Source of the DNA: Acaryochloris sp. CCMEE 5410
Lineage (GTDB): Bacteria > Cyanobacteriota > Cyanobacteriia > Thermosynechococcales > Thermosynechococcaceae
NCBI RefSeq assembly: GCF_000238775.2
Contig: NZ_AFEJ02000002.1
Coordinates: 1,178,001 to 1,242,000, forward strand
Length of the DNA: 64,000 nucleotides
Reading direction: 5' to 3'
The translations under genes and the position numbers were made by a program. The notes below the pieces were generated by a model. That model was not told the origin of the DNA. It did not search any database and worked only from the letters and a program-made list of their open reading frames with translations. Position 1 is the stretch's first letter. Each line of letters starts with the position of its first letter. Shown one piece after another: positions 8,249 through 17,357 of this stretch.

Positions 8249-9186
8249 TGGCCGATCCAGGCATCCACACTCCGTCGGACGCTCCTACAGCTTTACCCCC
8301 TAGCCAATGGTGGGAAATTAAAGTTGTGGGAGTGCCACTGCTAGATGATCTACTCTTCTGGCGGCTACAAGAAGAAGGATGCCAAGGCACGGCCAGCCAA
8401 ATAGTCAATCAAGAGTTGACTGTTTGCGGATATTTATCCCTGGATCGGGTCCAGTCCATCGATCTGCAAAAAATTGCCGAGAGATTACATCAGGATGTCC
8501 AGTCAGTGGGACATCCTGCCCCAGATATTAGCTGGCAACTGATCACAGAAGAAGATTGGGCCCATAACTGGCGAGACTATTGGCATCCTCAAGAAGTTGG
8601 CAATCGGTTACTGATTTATCCGGCTTGGCTAGAGGTGCCAGCGCAATGTGAACGTCTTTTGATTCGCCTTAATCCCGGAGTCGCTTTTGGCACAGGCGCT
8701 CATGCAACCACGCAGCTCTGCTTACGAGCCCTAGAACAACAAATTTCAGAACAATCCAATCCTCTCAGTATCGCTGATATTGGTTGTGGCACGGGTATTC
8801 TTTCCATTGCTGCTCTTCTTTTGGGAGTTCAAAAAGCCTATGCGGTTGATCTAGATCCACTCGCCATTGGTGCAACCCAAGCTAGTCGAGAACTGAATGG
8901 CCTCACTTCAGACCAGTTATGGGTTAAGGAAGGAAGTCTTGATCAAGTGATACAGCAGCTTCAGCATCCAGTCCAAGGGTTTTGTTGCAATATTTTGGCC
9001 CATATCATTCTTGACCTAATACCCCATTTCGCTGATATCACTGACCAAAACGGTTGGGGAATCCTTAGCGGCATTTTGGATACTCAAGAACCGATGATTA
9101 TTGAGGCACTAAATGCTCATGGCTGGCAAGTTCGCGACACCCATCATGAGCAAGACTGGTGCAGTTTAATCATTGAGCGAAGCTGA
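8248..9186 (+). CDS. prmA: ribosomal protein L11 methyltransferase
   Basis: The 312-residue protein has the PrmA arrangement: an N-terminal L11-recognition domain with WAHNWRDYW, then FGTGAHATTQLCL and the SAM-binding loop IADIGCGTGILSIAA in a Rossmann methyltransferase fold. PrmA trimethylates lysines and the N-terminus of ribosomal protein L11 in the cytoplasm. The start codon overlaps the serA stop. An ISAs1 element was inserted only about 50 bp after the stop, so the native downstream context and any terminator are disrupted. Confidence 0.95.
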   Translation: MADPGIHTPSDAPTALPPSQWWEIKVVGVPLLDDLLFWRLQEEGCQGTASQIVNQELTVCGYLSLDRVQSIDLQKIAERLHQDVQSVGHPAPDISWQLITEEDWAHNWRDYWHPQEVGNRLLIYPAWLEVPAQCERLLIRLNPGVAFGTGAHATTQLCLRALEQQISEQSNPLSIADIGCGTGILSIAALLLGVQKAYAVDLDPLAIGATQASRELNGLTSDQLWVKEGSLDQVIQQLQHPVQGFCCNILAHIILDLIPHFADITDQNGWGILSGILDTQEPMIIEALNAHGWQVRDTHHEQDWCSLIIERS

Positions 9187-9232
9187 AACACCGAACTCCC
9201 TAAATTCTGGCACTACCGATAGGTCGGATAAA

Positions 9233-9242
9233 TCTGAAGTTG
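9233..9242. repeat. 10-bp target-site duplication, left copy
   Basis: TCTGAAGTTG abuts the left end of the ISAs1 element and is repeated exactly at 10409-10418. A 10-bp duplication falls in the range usual for ISAs1-family elements. Confidence 0.92.
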
Positions 9243-10408
9243 CAGGGCTGTTTTAAGTTAGCAGCGAAAAAATAATATCGACCCGATTAGCAAGCTTAGT
9301 CATCGCGGTTTTGAGGGATTGATAGTCGTTTAGCCGCAGGATATTAATCCCAATAGTTCTAAGCACTGACCAATTGAGCAGTGCTTGTTCATCTTCGAGT
9401 CGATAATCATCTTCGCCAAAAACAACATCCTTCGGCCAATGCAACCGATTTTCAATGCCCCAATGTTCTCGGACCAGAGATTGCCAATGATGGGGTGAGG
9501 TGGCAGCTGAACTGATGTAATAGGCCGTATTGTGATACTCCTTTCCTTTGCGAGTACCCCATCGTTGGACACAAAGTACAGAGCGAATTGCTGTCCATTC
9601 TTGTAGGGCTATGCCGACAGGCTCATAAACCTGTATACACCGATGTTCATCTCGTCCTCTACTTTGGGCGGAGTGGATGTGCTCAGCCATGGGTTTAAGA
9701 CACTCAAAGTAAGTCTGGAGGTGGTCGTAAAGTCTTCCCTGATTGGATTTGACCGCCACAAGATAGTCGTTACCCGAGGCCACAATCTTCTCAAGTGTTT
9801 TTTTGGGCGTGTAAGGCATCCATGGTAATCAGCAAGCCATCGAGTTGAAGGGTTTCCAACAGTGCCTGCACGACTTTGATTTCGCTATTATCCTCCTGAG
9901 TGAGGGCTTCGAGCTTGAGGGTGATGCCTGCTTCCACCGCAAATAAACTCACCAAGCCCACAAAACGCTGCTTCCCCTTGGCATCTGTCAGCCCCTGACG
10001 AATCCGTTTGCCATCAATGGAGGCTGCATAATTATCGGGAGAGTGAGTCTGGGCTTTCGAGAGCATCCATGCTTCAAATTGGTGGCTCAACGCTTGGAAG
10101 TCAAGCCCCTTCATCACTCGACGAAAGGTACAGTGAGACGGAACTTCGAGGCTCTCAAGCCCCAATAGCTCACTTAAAGGCTGGCGATAATCGCTCACAA
10201 AGGTTTCTAACGGACGGTACCCTTGATATCCAGCAAGCATGCCCATCACCATCAATAGCAACAGCAGCCATAACGGATGAATACGGCCATGGGCACTGCG
10301 GAAATCCGGGACTTGCTTCAAAGTATCGATTAGATGGCTCATCGGTCTCTCTACTGTTGGTCAGTAGAACCATCCTATTTTTTCTAGGAGTAACGTAAAA
10401 CAACCCTG
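9243..10408 (-). mobile_element. ISAs1-family insertion sequence, complete ends
   Basis: The element is 1166 bp. Its ends, CAGGGCTGTTTTAAGTTAG at 9243-9261 and the complement of 10390-10408 (CAGGGTTGTTTTACGTTAC), match at 16 of 19 positions. Both sides are bordered by an identical 10-bp target duplication, so the boundaries are firm and the insertion is fairly recent. The single transposase frame is interrupted by a frameshift, so the copy may not be self-mobile. Confidence 0.93.
9253..10342 (-). pseudogene. ISAs1 family transposase, frameshifted
   Basis: Two overlapping frames make up one transposase. The first (10342 down to 9791, 183 aa) contains PDFRSAHGRIHPLW, SHCTFRRVMKGLD, SIDGKRIRQG and ITMDALHAQ with catalytic Asp residues. 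The second (up to 9819 down to 9253) contains KKTLEKIVASGNDYLVAVKSNQ and REHWGIENRLHW with the catalytic Glu. The switch lies at a run of seven A residues at about 9797-9803. The second frame is reached by losing one A (or gaining two), so a conventional -1 ribosomal slip would not join them. An indel, or transcriptional slippage on the A run, is the likelier explanation. Confidence 0.88.
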
Positions 10409-10418
10409 TCTGAAGTTG
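10409..10418. repeat. 10-bp target-site duplication, right copy
   Basis: TCTGAAGTTG repeats 9233-9242 exactly and abuts the right inverted repeat of the ISAs1 element. Confidence 0.92.
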
Positions 10419-11560
10419 AGCTCCCCATTTATTTCAATCTAACTTTATAGATGTTTTTCCAGACATCATCTGGAGTGTATTGATGATTTTTTCGTAGTTT
10501 TCCTCACCGTATTCACAATATTGCCCCCTAGACTAGGTCACAGCAAGAAAGCGGCAAACTTATTTTAGACAATTCTGAATAGCATAGTGGCATGAGTTTG
10601 GTTTAATAAACCACAGAACTAGATTCAAAATCTACTCACTTTACCAAGGTCTCTTTACCCCACTCACAGATATTGCTACTTGTAGTGATAACACAGTGAT
10701 TATTGGCGAAATCACATCAATATCCTTTCCATTTAGATATATAAGCCTTTTTTATCAAAATTTTAGTCAGTTTGGACCTTAACAGACCTGAAAACCTTCT
10801 ATTCTGAGTTCCTAAGAGTAGAGGATTAAGGGTTATAAACTGAGATTATGCTGATTTTTTGTTGGCTCAAATAAAAAAAATCGGTCGCCTCCTTACTATT
10901 TCAAAAGCGACAAACATGATTATCAGACTATTTTTAGTGTAGAATATTTCCTCAAACTAATCTGAGGAGCCGTTAAGATCAGAAGCCATGGCAACGAGCA
11001 CAAAGGGAATAGAAATTAGTTTTCAATTAGCCTTTTGGTATAATATTTAGACTTTATCTAGGTCAATATCTAGTGAGGCAAAGACTAGAGCTTGTATTTT
11101 CAGTGATCTAATTCTTACTTAAAGAAAGAAAGTAATTTGTTTTTTTAATCATGGATATTAAGTCAAATACAATCGTTTTTCATACTTCAACATCTACTTA
11201 ATTCATTCTTTATCAGTAGTTTTTATTTATTATCTGTACAATTCGTCGATTCTACTCATGATTTACTGGCGTACATAAGCCTGATATCTTTTATCATTCG
11301 CTAATCCTCTACTACTGGATTATTCAAGGTAGTTTCTGCTGTCTGCCAAATAGAATACAAAGCATGGATTATCGAATCCTCGTTCTCTATAGCAATATTG
11401 CAAGTATCATTTTAGATATTTTGCTGCAAATCAATTGAAGCGTAATATGGAAATATCGATTCTCATTCTCTTGGCATCCAGAGATCTAATTATGCAGCCC
11501 TCAACCCTCAAAGATACCCTCTAAAAACGCATCCTGCCTGAATTTAGTAAATTAGAACTG
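10419..11560. other. AT-rich 1.1-kb stretch with no supported gene
   Basis: No frame of 60 codons or more with protein-like content is present. I noted a good -10-like TATAAT at about 11038 without a matching -35, and short hairpin-forming segments such as CCTCA..TGAGG near 10953. It may be a long leader of the heparinase-like gene or a decayed gene remnant. Confidence 0.4.
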
Positions 11561-13687
11561 ATGTTAATTCTGCAGCCGTATATTCAACAGGCTTTCAATA
11601 AAGTAGCAATTACAAGTAGCAAAGTTAAGAAACTAACGCTTGTTAGTTTCTTTAAACACTATATTGGCCTAACTTTATCGAACAAAAAGTCTGATGGAAA
11701 TCAATTGAAATCAGTTGATGAGCTATGTCAGAAACATCCAAAGCTAATAACGAATCTATTTGAAAACATCAATATTGAACATCCTGGCCTAGAGACAGTC
11801 AGAGAATATGTCAATAAGGGTGACTATACTCAAGCCAGCCATTCGTTAATTACATATTTTCGAAATAAGCCAGATAAAATAGGCTGGAAGAATTTACTTC
11901 CAGAGCAAAAATTCAACAAGGATTTAGATGCAGACCATATTTTAAACAATGAATTTATCTTCCAACGTATTAGTGGCACCGTCCCACAAGACAATGATCG
12001 TTTTAACTGGTCTTATCTAGGTACTAAAGAAGATTCTGAGTGGGCATGGTTTTTGAACAGACATTACCATGTTGTCGATCTTTTTCATGCCTATTTAAGA
12101 AGTGGCAACTCAGATTATGTTCAATATATTTACCTCAGTATCAGAGATTGGATATTAACTAGCATTGCAGCCCCCAACACCCACTACTGGGCTCAGTGGC
12201 GAGGTCGGGAAGTCGCTTGTCGCATTTTGCACTGGGCTCCCATTTTTTATGGATTGCTTGAGAGTCCCAACTTTTCAGACGTCGATCATCTGCTAATGCT
12301 CGCAATTTTGCCCGTACATGGTAATTTTCTGCGTCATTGCCACACCTGGGGCGCGAACTGGCTTGCTCGCGAGATGAACGGACTAGCAACTCTAGCAATA
12401 TGCTGGCCTGAGTTTAAATTCTCCCAATCTTGGTTGACTTACGCCCAATTTCACATGTCCCGCGAGATTGAATTGCAAGTCTATCCTGATGGCAGCCATA
12501 AAGAGCTAACGAGCCACTACCATCGAGTGACCTTGCTAGATTTCGATAATTTTGCCAAATTAATGCAGCTTTCTGGCCACAATTTGTCTATCTCCTTTGG
12601 CAAAACATTGGAGAGGATGTGGAACTATCTGGCATTCGCAATGCGGCCAGATGGTAGTTCCCCCCTCAATAATGATTCGGATCGAGATGAGCTTCGAACA
12701 ACCATCAAAAGTGTTGCCAACCTATACAACCGCTCTGATTGGCAGTATATTGCATCCAATGGCCAGGAAGGAGGTGGTCCTCTCTCCCCATCTATTCTCT
12801 TTCCTTGGGCAGGCCAAGTGATTATGCGAAGCAGTTGGGACAAAGATGCTCACTGGGCATTTTTTGATGTGGGTCCCCACGGCATTAACTACCATACCCA
12901 CAATGATAAATTGCACCTTTCTGTTGCCGCATTTGGTCGAGATTTATTAGTGGATAGCGGACGTTATCACTACAAACGAGATTCCTTTTGGCATTATTTT
13001 AGGAACTCAGCTAGCCACAACACTATCCTTGTTGATGGTCAGGGCCAAAATGCAGGCATCGGTGAAGCACTGAACCCCGTCGAACAGCAGTTTTATTCGA
13101 CACCAGGGTTTGATTTTGCCTATGGCAAATTTGATCAAGGGTATCAAGGAGTCGCAGACAAAGTCATCCATTCACGATTCTTAGTCTATCTGCGCCATCA
13201 ATATTGGGTTGTGATTGATCGTGTATCTGCCAACACTGCCCATCAAATTCAAACCCTTTGGCACTTTCACCCTGATTGTAATCTTGAAGTTCAAGGTTCC
13301 TCTATCGTCACTACTAATGAGAATTGCGGCAATTTAAGAATTATTCCGACGGATAATCTGTCATGGGATATCAATATTGCCAAGGGGAGTATGAAGCCGA
13401 TTCAAGGTTGGTGGAGCAAAGAATATAACCATAAACAACCGAATCCAACGGCAATCTATTCATCCCCTATTTCTACAACAGCAACATTTGCCTGGATCTT
13501 ATGTCCTGCGAAAGGTGTTGTACCGCCCATTGATGTTCGATATCAATCCATTTCTGGTGATCAGATAGAGCTAGAGATAACCTATGTTTCCAACCGGATT
13601 CAGCTCTCTTTATGTCTCGATGAACAATACATTCTAAATTCTCTGTCTTCCCATCCAGAGGCCATCATCCAAGTTGAAGGATTGTAG
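11561..13687 (+). CDS. heparinase II/III family protein
   Basis: The 708-residue protein has an alpha-helical N-terminal half (EYVNKGDYTQASHSLITYFRN is the typical opening repeat; WLAREMNGLATLA and SHYHRVTLLDF line the barrel) and a C-terminal beta-sandwich carrying HTHNDKLHLSVAAFGRDLL and NSASHNTILVDG, the Heparinase_II_III core. Family members cleave acidic polysaccharides by elimination. In cyanobacteria they usually sit in exopolysaccharide gene sets, but no glycosyltransferases are adjacent here. There is no obvious signal peptide, and the start has a weak ribosome-binding site, so the N-terminus is uncertain. Confidence 0.87.
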   Translation: MLILQPYIQQAFNKVAITSSKVKKLTLVSFFKHYIGLTLSNKKSDGNQLKSVDELCQKHPKLITNLFENINIEHPGLETVREYVNKGDYTQASHSLITYFRNKPDKIGWKNLLPEQKFNKDLDADHILNNEFIFQRISGTVPQDNDRFNWSYLGTKEDSEWAWFLNRHYHVVDLFHAYLRSGNSDYVQYIYLSIRDWILTSIAAPNTHYWAQWRGREVACRILHWAPIFYGLLESPNFSDVDHLLMLAILPVHGNFLRHCHTWGANWLAREMNGLATLAICWPEFKFSQSWLTYAQFHMSREIELQVYPDGSHKELTSHYHRVTLLDFDNFAKLMQLSGHNLSISFGKTLERMWNYLAFAMRPDGSSPLNNDSDRDELRTTIKSVANLYNRSDWQYIASNGQEGGGPLSPSILFPWAGQVIMRSSWDKDAHWAFFDVGPHGINYHTHNDKLHLSVAAFGRDLLVDSGRYHYKRDSFWHYFRNSASHNTILVDGQGQNAGIGEALNPVEQQFYSTPGFDFAYGKFDQGYQGVADKVIHSRFLVYLRHQYWVVIDRVSANTAHQIQTLWHFHPDCNLEVQGSSIVTTNENCGNLRIIPTDNLSWDINIAKGSMKPIQGWWSKEYNHKQPNPTAIYSSPISTTATFAWILCPAKGVVPPIDVRYQSISGDQIELEITYVSNRIQLSLCLDEQYILNSLSSHPEAIIQVEGL

Positions 13688-13732
13688 CCCGGACATGAAA
13701 TGGCTTGAAGCCTGCTCTCAAAATTCACATGA

Positions 13733-13762
13733 TCATCCATCATAGACCTGTCATGATGATGA
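13733..13762. terminator. hairpin between convergent genes
   Basis: TCATCCATCAT (13733-13743) pairs with ATGATGATGA (13753-13762) with one bulged C and a 9-nt loop. It lies between the convergent heparinase-like gene and the 354-aa gene. No U-tract is evident, so its function is uncertain. Confidence 0.3.
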
Positions 13763-13805
13763 GAGATGGCTGATTCAAACGCTTTTGAAGAGGAGACTTT
13801 CCAGC

Positions 13806-14870
13806 CTATAAGCCAGAGGCATGAATTTGGTAGGATATCTCCTCTATCGGCAGATTATTGATGTCATGGTTATCATAAGTTAGCTGTAGCCGACGCTCAC
13901 CCGCATAATCTACTAATTTGCCACCATAAAGTTCTGCTTTTGAACCAAGGCTCTGGATATGGACTTTCCCTTGAAAGACCGTTGCGCGGGCAAGATAGAT
14001 CACGAGATCATCTCTAGAGGGTCTATTCACGGTGGTACTGGCTGTTAAATGTGCCAGCCCTCTCTCGTCCATTTCTTGAGTCAAGGCCATAGAGGTGTTG
14101 CGAATCCCGCGAATGGCAACGATTGCAGATGCAACAGCTAAGGTAATATCTACGCCTTCTTCGGTATAGATTTTTTGGGTGGAAAGGAACTGGAAATTTT
14201 TTTCTCCTAAATCATCCCGGATGCGTCTATGTATCAAATTATGGGGATGATAGTGACTTAAGGCATCGGCAATGGCTCCACAGGCTGCCCGAGGTTCCCG
14301 CCAGGGTGACTCGCGGGTTTTACCATATACTCGTTGCCCGTCTTCACGTAATCGCCCCACATGGGTTTTGAGATCAATGGCGACCAACACCATAGATTCA
14401 GGGTTACCGGCATAAAGACGACGACGAAGGGATTCATCAATTTGATGAGCCACAGTGACATGGGCAAGGGTTGCCCCATTATCTGTTCCTCCGCCTGCGG
14501 GGAAAAAGGCTTCGAGTTTCAGCTCTCCAATTTCCGATAGGGTTGCAAAGCGAGAGGCGACAACATCTCGATATCGCTTTGTCGCTTCACCTTGGTGGAT
14601 CCGATCACCACAATTGGTATAGGCCAAGGTTGTGACCACACTCGGTAAGCTTAAATCGGCACCGCACACATTGATATCCGTTTTGCTAGCTGCCGCAAAC
14701 TGTAGTTCATCTCGGAGTAGCTGAAGACCATTGATCAGGGCATACCGATCGCTAACAATTTCATTGAGATAATTGTGATAGGCATTCCGTTCCATGCCAA
14801 AACTGGCGGACAGCTTCCAAAATGTTTCGAGGCGCTTTTGGGCAGAACTTGAATCAAATGGAATAGACAT
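13806..14870 (-). CDS. unrecognised 354-residue protein
   Basis: I do not recognise this family. The protein appears soluble, with no signal peptide or membrane helix. It starts with a helical segment (residues 1-55), then a beta-strand-like stretch INVCGADLSLPSVVTTLAY, and later VLVAIDLKTHVGRLREDG, where acidic residues after hydrophobic strands could bind metal as in nuclease-like folds. A cysteine-poor, Arg-rich centre (ESPWREPRAACGAI, LIHRRIRDDLGE) follows. I considered NurA because of the acidic strand ends but see no match to its motifs. It is convergent with the heparinase-like gene and divergent from a small ORF/HIT gene pair; no functional context follows. Confidence 0.8.
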   Translation of the reverse strand: MSIPFDSSSAQKRLETFWKLSASFGMERNAYHNYLNEIVSDRYALINGLQLLRDELQFAAASKTDINVCGADLSLPSVVTTLAYTNCGDRIHQGEATKRYRDVVASRFATLSEIGELKLEAFFPAGGGTDNGATLAHVTVAHQIDESLRRRLYAGNPESMVLVAIDLKTHVGRLREDGQRVYGKTRESPWREPRAACGAIADALSHYHPHNLIHRRIRDDLGEKNFQFLSTQKIYTEEGVDITLAVASAIVAIRGIRNTSMALTQEMDERGLAHLTASTTVNRPSRDDLVIYLARATVFQGKVHIQSLGSKAELYGGKLVDYAGERRLQLTYDNHDINNLPIEEISYQIHASGL

Positions 14871-14913
14871 TAATGATTAATGGGCCGTATTCACAGACAT
14901 TGACGCCTTAATA

Positions 14914-15084
14914 TTGTGGACAAATCTGCTGTTTGCTCCGCTTGTCTTAGTAGGACTTAACATCTACATGCTATCTCGGGCAAAAAACGTCTCTTACCAT
15001 CATCCTGGGAAAGCCAAGAATTGGGATTTGAGTGGTCTACTCCAGGTTTGTCGACAGGATGGGAAACCTAGGCAAATCCCCTGA
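14914..15084 (+). CDS. possible small single-pass membrane protein
   Basis: A frame open from 14881 encodes a hydrophobic segment (NLLFAPLVLVGLNIYML) followed by a basic tail ending PRQIP before TGA at 15082. No ATG precedes the helix; TTG at 14914 or an unusual ATT at 14899 would give about 56-61 residues. The stop lies 18 bp before the HIT gene on the same strand. The composition is protein-like, but without a standard start it may be a remnant of a longer gene. Confidence 0.35.
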   Translation: MWTNLLFAPLVLVGLNIYMLSRAKNVSYHHPGKAKNWDLSGLLQVCRQDGKPRQIP

Positions 15085-15102
15085 AAAGTTGGAGCGATAA
15101 AT

Positions 15103-15537
15103 GTGATAGATACTTGTCCTTTTTGTGCGATCGCACAAGGTGATGCGCCCGTCAGCACCGTCTACGAAGATGAAGCAGTGATGGCCTTTATCCCATTACA
15201 TCCGGTCTATCCAGGGGCCTGTTTGGTCATTCCTAAAGCTCATATTGACCATTTCACCGACATCCCAGATCCTTTAGCTGCGAAAGTGATTGTGGTCGCC
15301 CAACAGGTGGGTCGGAAGATCATGACGGTTTACAAGCCATTGCGGATAGGCATGTTAGTGCATGGCTTTACCGTCGCCCATGCTCATCTGCATCTCATTC
15401 CCCAATATGGTCCGCTAGACATCATGCATAAACACTATGCCTACTGTGAGGATGGAAATGTCAAATTCGGTGATAAAGATATTCCCACCCCATCCCGCCA
15501 AGAACTAGATCAAATGGCATCCACTTTAAAGCTCTAA
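15103..15537 (+). CDS. HIT family nucleotide-binding hydrolase
   Basis: The 144-residue protein has the complete HIT layout: CPFCAIAQGD zinc-type start, the PLHPVYPGACLVIPKAH strand-helix and the catalytic triad HAHLHLIP near residue 107. HIT proteins hydrolyse or transfer nucleoside monophosphates from dinucleotide or acyl-adenylate substrates. The start is GTG at 15103, preceded by GGAG at 15091; the ATG two bases upstream is out of frame and followed immediately by TGA. A strong hairpin follows the stop. Confidence 0.92.
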   Translation: MIDTCPFCAIAQGDAPVSTVYEDEAVMAFIPLHPVYPGACLVIPKAHIDHFTDIPDPLAAKVIVVAQQVGRKIMTVYKPLRIGMLVHGFTVAHAHLHLIPQYGPLDIMHKHYAYCEDGNVKFGDKDIPTPSRQELDQMASTLKL

Positions 15538-15558
15538 AAGCAGGGTTACCTACAAAAA

Positions 15559-15587
15559 AATCTGCTAGTTCTAGGAACTAGCAGATT
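15559..15587. terminator. bidirectional intrinsic terminator
   Basis: AATCTGCTAGTTC (15559-15571) and GAACTAGCAGATT (15575-15587) form a perfect 13-bp stem with a TAG loop. A run of A at 15554-15560 provides the U-tract for the leftward pcb transcript, and ATTTTT at 15592-15597 serves the rightward HIT transcript. Confidence 0.85.
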
Positions 15588-15614
15588 ATGAATTTTTAGA
15601 AAAGTGGTGAAGGT

Positions 15615-16685
15615 TTATGCGGGAGCATTACCTGTATCACGAGCAATAACAGCAGGGATATCTTCAAACTTGAAGCCCATTGCTTTCAAGGTGTGATAGA
15701 GGTGACCTTGCAACATATAGAAAGCTAGGTAGTAAGTAATATTTGCCAACCAAGCACGGGATGTGTAGAAACCATCTGCGAGATCAGCTGTGTCCTTAAA
15801 GTAAGGAGCAATACCAAACTTCACTTCCAGTGCAGGACCAAAGAACTCTACAGGATAAACAAGAGTATTCACTGCACAGAAATAAGCGGAGATGAATCCC
15901 ATGAGGGCGAGGCCACCAATGGCAGTACCTAAGAGACCATCAGGAGAGTAAGTATACTTGTTGACGACCTTGGACCAAGGCAAAGGAGCAACATTGATGT
16001 GGAAAATACCACCAGCAATATCGACTAAACCAATAAACAAATGTCCAGAAGCTAAGTCTTCTAAGTTATCGACAAAGAAGCAGTTATAGCCAGGTGTAAA
16101 CCAGCCATACTTTAGAACCACATCGCCGATTGTAGATCCAGGTGCAGCAACAGTACGAACTTCACCAATCGTGGGGTCATAGATACCGTGGAACTTGATC
16201 CACAGAACGAATAGCAAAGCACCCGTGCCAATCAACACGAGGTGATGACCAAGGATATAACCGAGTTTCTTAGGATCATCCCAAGAGAACGCAAATTGGT
16301 CAGTATTGCCACGTCCACCATCAGCCAATACAGCGGGGCCGATTTTCGCATGGAAGTATGCACCTCCAAACAGAACGAAGCTGGACACCATATGAATGGC
16401 ACCGATTTGGGTAAAAACGAAGGTATTAGTGACAACACCACCTGAACCAACACCAAAACCCAAAGCAGCCAAGTGAGGGATTAAAACTAATCCTTGGTCA
16501 AACATTGGGAGGCTTGTATCAAAGGCTTGGTTCTCAGAAAAAGTGTTGAGCCCAACCCAGAAAACAATCAGTGCAATCTGAGCAATATGAGCAGCCAACC
16601 ATTTGCCTTGAACCGCAGGATCTTCGAGGCGGCTATTGCCCGAATACCAGGGATATTCAGGAGCAGTATCGACTTTTGTTGCCAT
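15615..16685 (-). CDS. pcb: chlorophyll-binding antenna protein, Pcb/IsiA (CP43-like)
   Basis: The 356-residue protein has six transmembrane helices and the Pcb/IsiA sequence pattern: YPWYSGNSRL at the start, AHIAQIALIVFWVGL in helix I, chlorophyll-ligand His in GHHLVLIG and DLASGHLFIGLVDIAGGIFH, and a C-terminal FYMLQGHLYHTLKAMGF. It lacks the large lumenal loop of PSII CP43, as expected for accessory antennae that surround photosystems in the thylakoid. Charged pigment type (Chl a, b or d) cannot be read from sequence; Acaryochloris homologues bind Chl d. It is monocistronic, with its own terminator and a long upstream region. It is one of three such genes in the window. Confidence 0.93.
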   Translation of the reverse strand: MATKVDTAPEYPWYSGNSRLEDPAVQGKWLAAHIAQIALIVFWVGLNTFSENQAFDTSLPMFDQGLVLIPHLAALGFGVGSGGVVTNTFVFTQIGAIHMVSSFVLFGGAYFHAKIGPAVLADGGRGNTDQFAFSWDDPKKLGYILGHHLVLIGTGALLFVLWIKFHGIYDPTIGEVRTVAAPGSTIGDVVLKYGWFTPGYNCFFVDNLEDLASGHLFIGLVDIAGGIFHINVAPLPWSKVVNKYTYSPDGLLGTAIGGLALMGFISAYFCAVNTLVYPVEFFGPALEVKFGIAPYFKDTADLADGFYTSRAWLANITYYLAFYMLQGHLYHTLKAMGFKFEDIPAVIARDTGNAPA

Positions 16686-17357
16686 TTTCTTTATTCCAAA
16701 AGGATAATGTTTTGAGGAAAAACGACTCTATAAAATTTCGCCTGATAAAATTTATGTCACAGGAAAATGCAAGTATCTTAAACAGGCGGATGAAATAATG
16801 TTACGATGCCGCGCACTGTACAACAAGCGGTTCAGGAATTTATCCATTAGTGCTTGAGCATCAAAGCGACTCGTAAGAAACCAGCAAACGCGGAATGTCC
16901 ACTATTTAACCAGCCAATTGAAGCTCAAGTATACCTTGCAGAATGCATTCAATCCGTTATCTATACTCCGTTTTAGATTTAATATCCAGATCAACCAGCC
17001 CTTATCTCCAAGCTGCTGTTGAAAACAGAATCGGGTTAACGCTTCAGACTACTTAATTTTTAGCGTTTCCACCACTAAGATTCCGAACAGAAAGTAACGT
17101 CGTGTAATGTTTTGTTAAGCGCCTTCAGATTATAGAAAACCTTTCAATCACTGGGATCCATCTATTCCATGACTGGATTGATATCTTTGCTTCATCATTC
17201 CCAGGCATCTGCTCGTAATCACTCTTAATAAGCATTAGCAATTAGCAATCAATCCGATCTAAGTTTCGCTGCTAGACCTGTGCCCTACTCCCTGTTGTCC
17301 AATGACGTTGCAAAGCCATAACTCTTCAGATATGGAAGTGGAGACTTGCTGAAGCGT
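16686..17357. other. divergent intergenic region upstream of pcb
   Basis: About 670 bp separate the start of pcb from the lipid-A-synthase-like gene. It contains no supported ORF. It must hold the pcb promoter, but I see no convincing consensus element, tRNA or riboswitch. Confidence 0.4.

Noticed and set aside
9791-9819. Programmed -1 ribosomal frameshift in the ISAs1 transposase
   Set aside because: The second frame is offset by +1 relative to the first, so a -1 slip at the A run would not reach it.
13806-14870. NurA nuclease
   Set aside because: Length is similar but the family motifs are not seen.
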